Assembly: GCF_001426995.1 (NCBI RefSeq)
Contig: NZ_LMFY01000003.1
Span: 176,207 to 240,206 of the forward strand
Direction: 5' to 3'
Length of the DNA stretch: 64,000 nucleotides
From: Microbacterium sp. Root553
Lineage (GTDB): Bacteria; Actinomycetota; Actinomycetes; Actinomycetales; Microbacteriaceae
Position numbers and translations under genes: made by a program. The notes under the pieces were generated by a model. The model did no database searches. It was not told where the DNA came from and was given only the letters and a program-made list of their open reading frames with translations. This document shows positions 60,049-64,000 of this stretch, piece by piece (the first letter of the stretch is position 1; each line of letters begins with the position of its first letter).

Positions 60049-61347
60049 TCGAATACCGATCTGACGACCGCCCCACCGGCGATCGACCCCACGTTCGAGA
60101 ACGTGTGGGACGAACTGCTGTGGCGCGGGCTCGTCCATGTGTCCACTGACCAGGAGGCGCTGCGCGCCCTTCTCGCCGGGGACCCGATCACGTATTACTG
60201 CGGCTTCGATCCCACCGCCCCCAGCCTCCACCTCGGCAACCTGGTGCAGCTGCTGACGCTGCGGCGCATCCAGCTCGCCGGGCACCGGCCGCTCGGACTC
60301 GTCGGCGGTTCGACCGGTCTGATCGGCGACCCTCGGCCCACGGCGGAGCGCACGCTCAACACGCGCGAGACCGTCGAGGAGTGGGTGGGGCGACTGCGCG
60401 CGCAGGTCGAGCGCTACCTCAGCTTCGAGGGCGACAACGCCGCCCGTATCGTCAACAACCTCGACTGGACGGCGCCGCTGTCGGCCATCGACTTCCTGCG
60501 TGAGATCGGCAAGCACTACCGTGTGGGCACGATGCTCAAGAAGGATGCGGTCGCGGCGCGACTGAGCTCGGACGAGGGCATCAGCTACACCGAGTTCAGC
60601 TACCAGATCCTGCAGGGGATGGACTTCCTCGAGCTGTACCGCCAGTACGACTGCGTCCTGCAGACGGGTGGATCCGATCAGTGGGGCAACCTGACCAGCG
60701 GCACCGACCTCATCCGTCGGTCCGAGGGCGTGGCCGCACATGCGATCGGCACGCCGCTGATCACCAACAGCGACGGCACGAAGTTCGGCAAGAGCGAGGG
60801 CAATGCCATCTGGCTCGACCCGGAGATGTGCAGTCCGTACCGGATGTACCAGTTCTGGCTCAGTACGGCGGATGCCGATGTGATCGAGCGCCTCAAGGTG
60901 TTCACGTTCCTCAGCCGCGCGGAGATCGAGGAGTACGAGGCCCTCGTCGAATCGGAGCCGTTCCGGAGGGCGGCGCAGAAGCGTCTGGCGCTCGAGGTCG
61001 TCGCCATCGTGCACGGCATCGAGGCGACGGCGGCGGTGATCGCGGCATCCGAGGCGCTGTTCGGCCAGGGCGACCTGACCGCGCTCGATGCCTCGACGCT
61101 GCGCACCGCGCTCGAGGAGCTTCCGAACGCCACGGCCGCCGCCGGCTCTTCCGTCGTCGACGCGCTCGTCGCGACGGGGCTGGTCTCGAGCACGTCCGAG
61201 GCGCGACGCGCGATCGCTCAGGGAGGAGTCTCCCTCGACGGCGAACGTGTGCAGGATGACACGGCCACGGTGCGAGGAACCCTCCCGGGCGGGGTGTCGG
61301 TGCTCCGTCGGGGCAAGAAGACCCTCGCCGGTGTCTTCCTCGCCTGA
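60046..61347 (+). CDS. tyrS: Tyrosyl-tRNA synthetase
   Basis: Encodes 433 aa from GTG 60046; an upstream ATG lies before the -10 box. Class I signature HLGN (SLHLGNLVQLLTLRRIQLAG), tyrosine-site block FSYQILQGMDFLELYRQYDC, and KFGKSEGNAIWL carrying the KFGKS form of the KMSKS loop. The C-terminal S4 domain (SEARRAIAQGGVSLDGERVQ) binds the tRNA variable arm. Bacterial TyrRS type. A 16-bp terminator follows. Confidence 0.98.
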   Translation: MSNTDLTTAPPAIDPTFENVWDELLWRGLVHVSTDQEALRALLAGDPITYYCGFDPTAPSLHLGNLVQLLTLRRIQLAGHRPLGLVGGSTGLIGDPRPTAERTLNTRETVEEWVGRLRAQVERYLSFEGDNAARIVNNLDWTAPLSAIDFLREIGKHYRVGTMLKKDAVAARLSSDEGISYTEFSYQILQGMDFLELYRQYDCVLQTGGSDQWGNLTSGTDLIRRSEGVAAHAIGTPLITNSDGTKFGKSEGNAIWLDPEMCSPYRMYQFWLSTADADVIERLKVFTFLSRAEIEEYEALVESEPFRRAAQKRLALEVVAIVHGIEATAAVIAASEALFGQGDLTALDASTLRTALEELPNATAAAGSSVVDALVATGLVSSTSEARRAIAQGGVSLDGERVQDDTATVRGTLPGGVSVLRRGKKTLAGVFLA

Positions 61348-61364
61348 GGACCGACCGATCGTCT

Positions 61365-61402
61365 GACGGCGACCGACCGAGCATCTTCGGTCGGTCGCCG
61401 TC
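61365..61402 (+). terminator. Terminator after tyrS
   Basis: The 16-bp perfect stem GACGGCGACCGACCGA/TCGGTCGGTCGCCGTC has a 6-base loop. Confidence 0.85.
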
Positions 61403-61439
61403 GTGCATCATTCCGCCGACTCGACAGGAGACACAGTCG

Positions 61440-62237
61440 ATGCCGTTCACCCCGAGCCACGCGGTGGTCGCCCTGCCGTTCGTCCGCACACCGCTCGTGC
61501 CCGCGGCGATCGCGATCGGTGCGATGACGCCGGATCTGCCGCTGTTCCTGCGGGGAGTGGGCCTGCGATACTCGTTCACCCACACCTTCGAGAACGTGCT
61601 GTGGACCGCGCTGGTCGCCTTCGTCCTGTTCCTCCTGTGGCGGGTCGTGCTTCGTCCGGCCGTCGGCGAGCTCTCGCCCCTGGCTCTGGCGCGACGGCTG
61701 CCGGCGGAGTGGCAGCAGGTCGGTGTCTCGGCCGCGGGATCGGCGGTCGGGATCGGAGCGTCGCGTCGCGCGTACCCGGTGCTGCTCGCGGTGTCGCTGA
61801 TCCTGGGAGTCCTGAGCCACATCGTCTGGGATCTGTTCACGCACGAAGGACGGTGGGGTGTCGAGACCTTTCCCGCGCTGGGAATGATGTGGGGGCCGCT
61901 GACGGGGTTCAAGTGGCTGCAGCACGGGTCCAGCGTGACGGGTCTCGTGATCCTCGGCGTCTGGGCGTGGCGACGACTGCGCGACACCGAGCCCCGCGTC
62001 ATCTCCGAGCGAGCAGTGCCCGCGGGCATGCGCATCGCGTGGTGGTCGTCGTTGCCGGTGATCCTTCTCGCCGCGGTCGTCATCGGCTACTTCGCCTACG
62101 GGCCGTTGACCTCGGAGTTCACCGCCCAGCATCTCGCCTATCGGATGCTGCCACCGGCCTGTGCACTGTGGGGTGCGCTGACTCTGGTGCTGTGCCTGAC
62201 GATCCCGCTGTTGCGACGCCGTCACCAGACGGGCTGA
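61440..62237 (+). CDS. DUF4184 family membrane protein
   Basis: Encodes 265 aa. The N-terminal signature MPFTPSHAVVALPFVRTPLV is typical of DUF4184, with IGAMTPDLPLFL in helix 1-2 and HTFENVLW next. GVLSHIVWDLFTHEGRW is the His/Asp-rich segment. Six or seven membrane helices. His and Asp spacing resembles the YdjM-like membrane metal hydrolases. The end overlaps the convergent CoA transferase by 16 bases. Confidence 0.88.
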   Translation: MPFTPSHAVVALPFVRTPLVPAAIAIGAMTPDLPLFLRGVGLRYSFTHTFENVLWTALVAFVLFLLWRVVLRPAVGELSPLALARRLPAEWQQVGVSAAGSAVGIGASRRAYPVLLAVSLILGVLSHIVWDLFTHEGRWGVETFPALGMMWGPLTGFKWLQHGSSVTGLVILGVWAWRRLRDTEPRVISERAVPAGMRIAWWSSLPVILLAAVVIGYFAYGPLTSEFTAQHLAYRMLPPACALWGALTLVLCLTIPLLRRRHQTG

Positions 62238-63565
62238 TCGGAACCCCAGAGATGCGGGGCGGCGAACTCCACGCCGGGAAGAGCGGGTCGTGCCGTCGAG
62301 ACCCGATGTCCGCCGACCTCGAATGTGGCGGTGTGTGCAGAGAGATCGATCTCCCGCTCCACCTCGGGGTGTCGGTTCCGCGGCATCCCGAGCAGCTCGG
62401 CCGCGATGCGCCGCAGGGATGTGCGCACGACCCACGAGTCGCCGTCCCTCCGCTGCCGTTCGAGCAGATTGATCACCGCCGCGGCGAGCAGGTAGCCGGC
62501 GCTGTGATCCAGAGCCTGGGCCGGTAGCGCGCCAGGACGCTCGCCATCGGCTGACTCGACCATCGAGATGCCGGACTCGGCCTGCACCAGACTGTCGAAT
62601 CCCGCCCGATGCGGCTCATCGTCGCCCCAGGCGCTGAGCTGGGCGATGACGAGACCCGGATGACGAGCCGCCAGGTCTGACGGCGTGAGACCGAGCCGGT
62701 CGAGTGCGGCGGGTCGGTATCCCAGGACCACGACGTCTGCCGCGGCGAGCAGCTCCTCGAATCGTCCGCTGCGTGCATCGAGCACCACGGACCGCTTGCC
62801 GTGACCGGTGTCCAGGTGCTGCCACTCGGGTTCGGCGAGTCGGGGTGGGTCTATGCGCAGCACGTCCGCGCCCAGGAGTGCGAGGGTCCGTGTGCACACC
62901 GGCCCGGCGATCACACGGGTGAGATCCAGCACGCGGACGCCGGCGAGCGGCACCGAAGGGATGCTGCCGCGCGCGTCGTGGCGGCGGCTGTCGGGGCGTG
63001 AGCGGGGAGCGGGGGAGGGCGCGCGGTCGACGGCGAGCAGGGGAGTGGTGCGCCGTCGCTCGTCATCGCGCGGATCCTCCTGTCGTACGGGAACGGCGAG
63101 ACCCCGCGCGGCGGTGATCCTGTCGACGGCTTCGCGGGAGGTGAGTGCGAGGAGGGCGGTGCGCACGCCGCGCGCATCGGCGTCCGCCCCGAGACCGAGT
63201 CCGTCGCGCAGTCGACGAGCGTGATGCGGGTAGTTGCCGTGGGTGCGGACCCAGCCGTCCGCGGTGCGCCAGAAGCCGGAATACACGGACCACACGTCGG
63301 GCGGCGTGCCATCGACCGTGAGCACGCGATCGCTCCGGTACGCGACGGCGACCCGATCGGGATCCGGCAGGCCGTCGAGACCCGCGATCAGACTGCAGGC
63401 GCGCACGCTGGCCCAGGCGAGATCTCCTACGGCGAGACGCGAAGGGAGAGGGACGGCCACCGCGGGGAAGTCGCCGTGATCACCCACATCCGCGACGATG
63501 CCGAGGTCCGCTCGTACACGACGAAGGATCGAGGCTGCGGGGGAGAGCGAGGACGGTCGGATCAC
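62222..63565 (-). CDS. CoA transferase family III (CaiB/BaiF)
   Basis: Encodes 447 aa from GTG 63565, preceded by GTGAGATC; longer frames read into non-coding DNA. An N-terminal domain of about 200 residues (FWRTADGWVRTHGNYPHHAR) is followed by the second repeat with PLAGVRVLDLTRVIAGPVC, GADVLRIDPPRLAEPEW, GKRSVVLDARSG and VIAQLSAWG. The nucleophilic Asp normally found in this position (DLKxxxG) is not obvious. Two-domain fused members handle short or branched acyl-CoA. The substrate is unknown. Confidence 0.85.
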   Translation of the reverse strand: MIRPSSLSPAASILRRVRADLGIVADVGDHGDFPAVAVPLPSRLAVGDLAWASVRACSLIAGLDGLPDPDRVAVAYRSDRVLTVDGTPPDVWSVYSGFWRTADGWVRTHGNYPHHARRLRDGLGLGADADARGVRTALLALTSREAVDRITAARGLAVPVRQEDPRDDERRRTTPLLAVDRAPSPAPRSRPDSRRHDARGSIPSVPLAGVRVLDLTRVIAGPVCTRTLALLGADVLRIDPPRLAEPEWQHLDTGHGKRSVVLDARSGRFEELLAAADVVVLGYRPAALDRLGLTPSDLAARHPGLVIAQLSAWGDDEPHRAGFDSLVQAESGISMVESADGERPGALPAQALDHSAGYLLAAAVINLLERQRRDGDSWVVRTSLRRIAAELLGMPRNRHPEVEREIDLSAHTATFEVGGHRVSTARPALPGVEFAAPHLWGSDQPVW

Positions 63566-63780
63566 GGTGAGATCGTACCCGTGGGGGTGCGTTGCGGGAA
63601 TAAGAGCCGCTGGCCTGGGCAAAGCACGCGCGGGAGGGTGGACGACACGCCCGGCGGGCAGCCATGATTTGCCGGAACCCCGGAATCCACGTAACTTATT
63701 ACTTGTTCGCCCCACAGGGAAGCGGAGAGGCCGAGAGCTTCACCCCCCTCAAGCGGAGAACCACCTCCCACATCCTCTCA
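63566..63780. other. Spacer between the CoA transferase and rrn promoters
   Basis: No gene is supported. An AT-rich patch ACGTAACTTATTACTTGTTC (about 63690) may carry an additional promoter or an upstream activator of the rrn region. Confidence 0.4.
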
Positions 63781-63810
63781 CTTGTGAGAACAGACGCATG
63801 CGTCTAGGAT
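63776..63810 (+). promoter_or_regulatory. Upstream rrn promoter (P1) with two palindromes
   Basis: TTGTGA (63782-63787), a 17-base spacer and TAGGAT (63805-63810) form a promoter. The palindrome TCTCAC-TT-GTGAGA (63776-63789) overlaps the -35, and the perfect palindrome AGACGCATGCGTCT (63792-63805) fills the spacer. These may be regulator sites. Confidence 0.55.
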
Positions 63811-63879
63811 GGGAGATCCACCCCTTCTGTGGCTGTCGACAGCTGCGCAGCGGATCTGAGATCCGCACGGCGCGCTGAT

Positions 63880-64000
63880 TTGACAAGCGGGATCGGGTGG
63901 CTAAGATAGAGAAGTTGCCCTTCGGGCCTGGTTGTGATGACTGGGTCGTGGGAGCATCCGATCCTTGAGAACTCAACAGCGTGCACTTGTCAAATGCCAA
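63880..64000 (+). promoter_or_regulatory. Downstream rrn promoter (P2) and rRNA leader
   Basis: TTGACA (63880-63885), a 16-base spacer and TAAGAT (63902-63907) precede a leader. It contains GCCC-TTC-GGGC and then TTGAGAACTCAACAGCGTGC near 63963. That sequence is characteristic of the leader just before 16S rRNA in Microbacteriaceae. The 16S gene should start beyond the right edge. Confidence 0.8.

Overview
This 64 kb window is high-GC actinobacterial DNA. Gene content and order (his genes with priA, infC-rpmI-rplT, pheST, an ATP-dependent glutamate uptake cluster, one long arg operon, tyrS, and an rrn promoter region) fit Microbacteriaceae, most likely Microbacterium or a close relative. This placement is inferred from protein style and synteny, not from a database search. 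Many genes begin 6 to 9 bases after a TAnnnT -10 box, so leaderless transcripts appear common.

Positions 1-13,645 form an accessory, defence-type island with lower and patchier GC. From left to right it holds a HEPN protein between two paralogous small genes, a frameshifted small gene, a LacI-family remnant, a two-gene operon of a GHKL-type ATPase and a tandem phosphoribosyltransferase-like protein, a membrane protein and a second HEPN-like protein. These are followed by a Pycsar-like operon (class III nucleotidyl cyclase, E2-like protein, PycTM-like membrane effector), a divergent HigB/HigA-type toxin and ImmA-antitoxin pair, and a P-loop ATPase.

Positions 13,663-15,800 are a scar zone. It contains Tad-pilus genes cut short, a decayed duplicate of the 3' end of the neighbouring NUDIX gene, and an inserted pair encoding a secreted protein and a small membrane protein.

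Positions 15,823-64,000 are mostly core chromosome. They hold a NUDIX hydrolase and MFS exporter, prfB, a DUF2510/DUF4352 membrane protein, ftsEX-smpB, an S9 peptidase, divergent lexA and LysM SOS genes, hisCBH, a ParA-like ATPase and priA. Next come sseB, DUF1844, infC (ATC start) with rpmI and rplT, a SpoU methyltransferase, a two-component system with a TAXI binding lipoprotein, a glutamate-type ABC transporter, and pheST. A TPP-riboswitch-controlled thiM and thiE-thiD-tenA fusion is followed by argCJBDFH, preceded by a candidate Arg-rich leader peptide. The right end has a SatD pair, tyrS, a DUF4184 protein, a CoA transferase, and tandem promoters for an rRNA operon that starts just outside the window.

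The strongest candidates for undescribed biology are the Pycsar-like operon with an embedded E2-like protein, the GHKL plus double-PRTase operon, and the arginine leader peptide ahead of argC.
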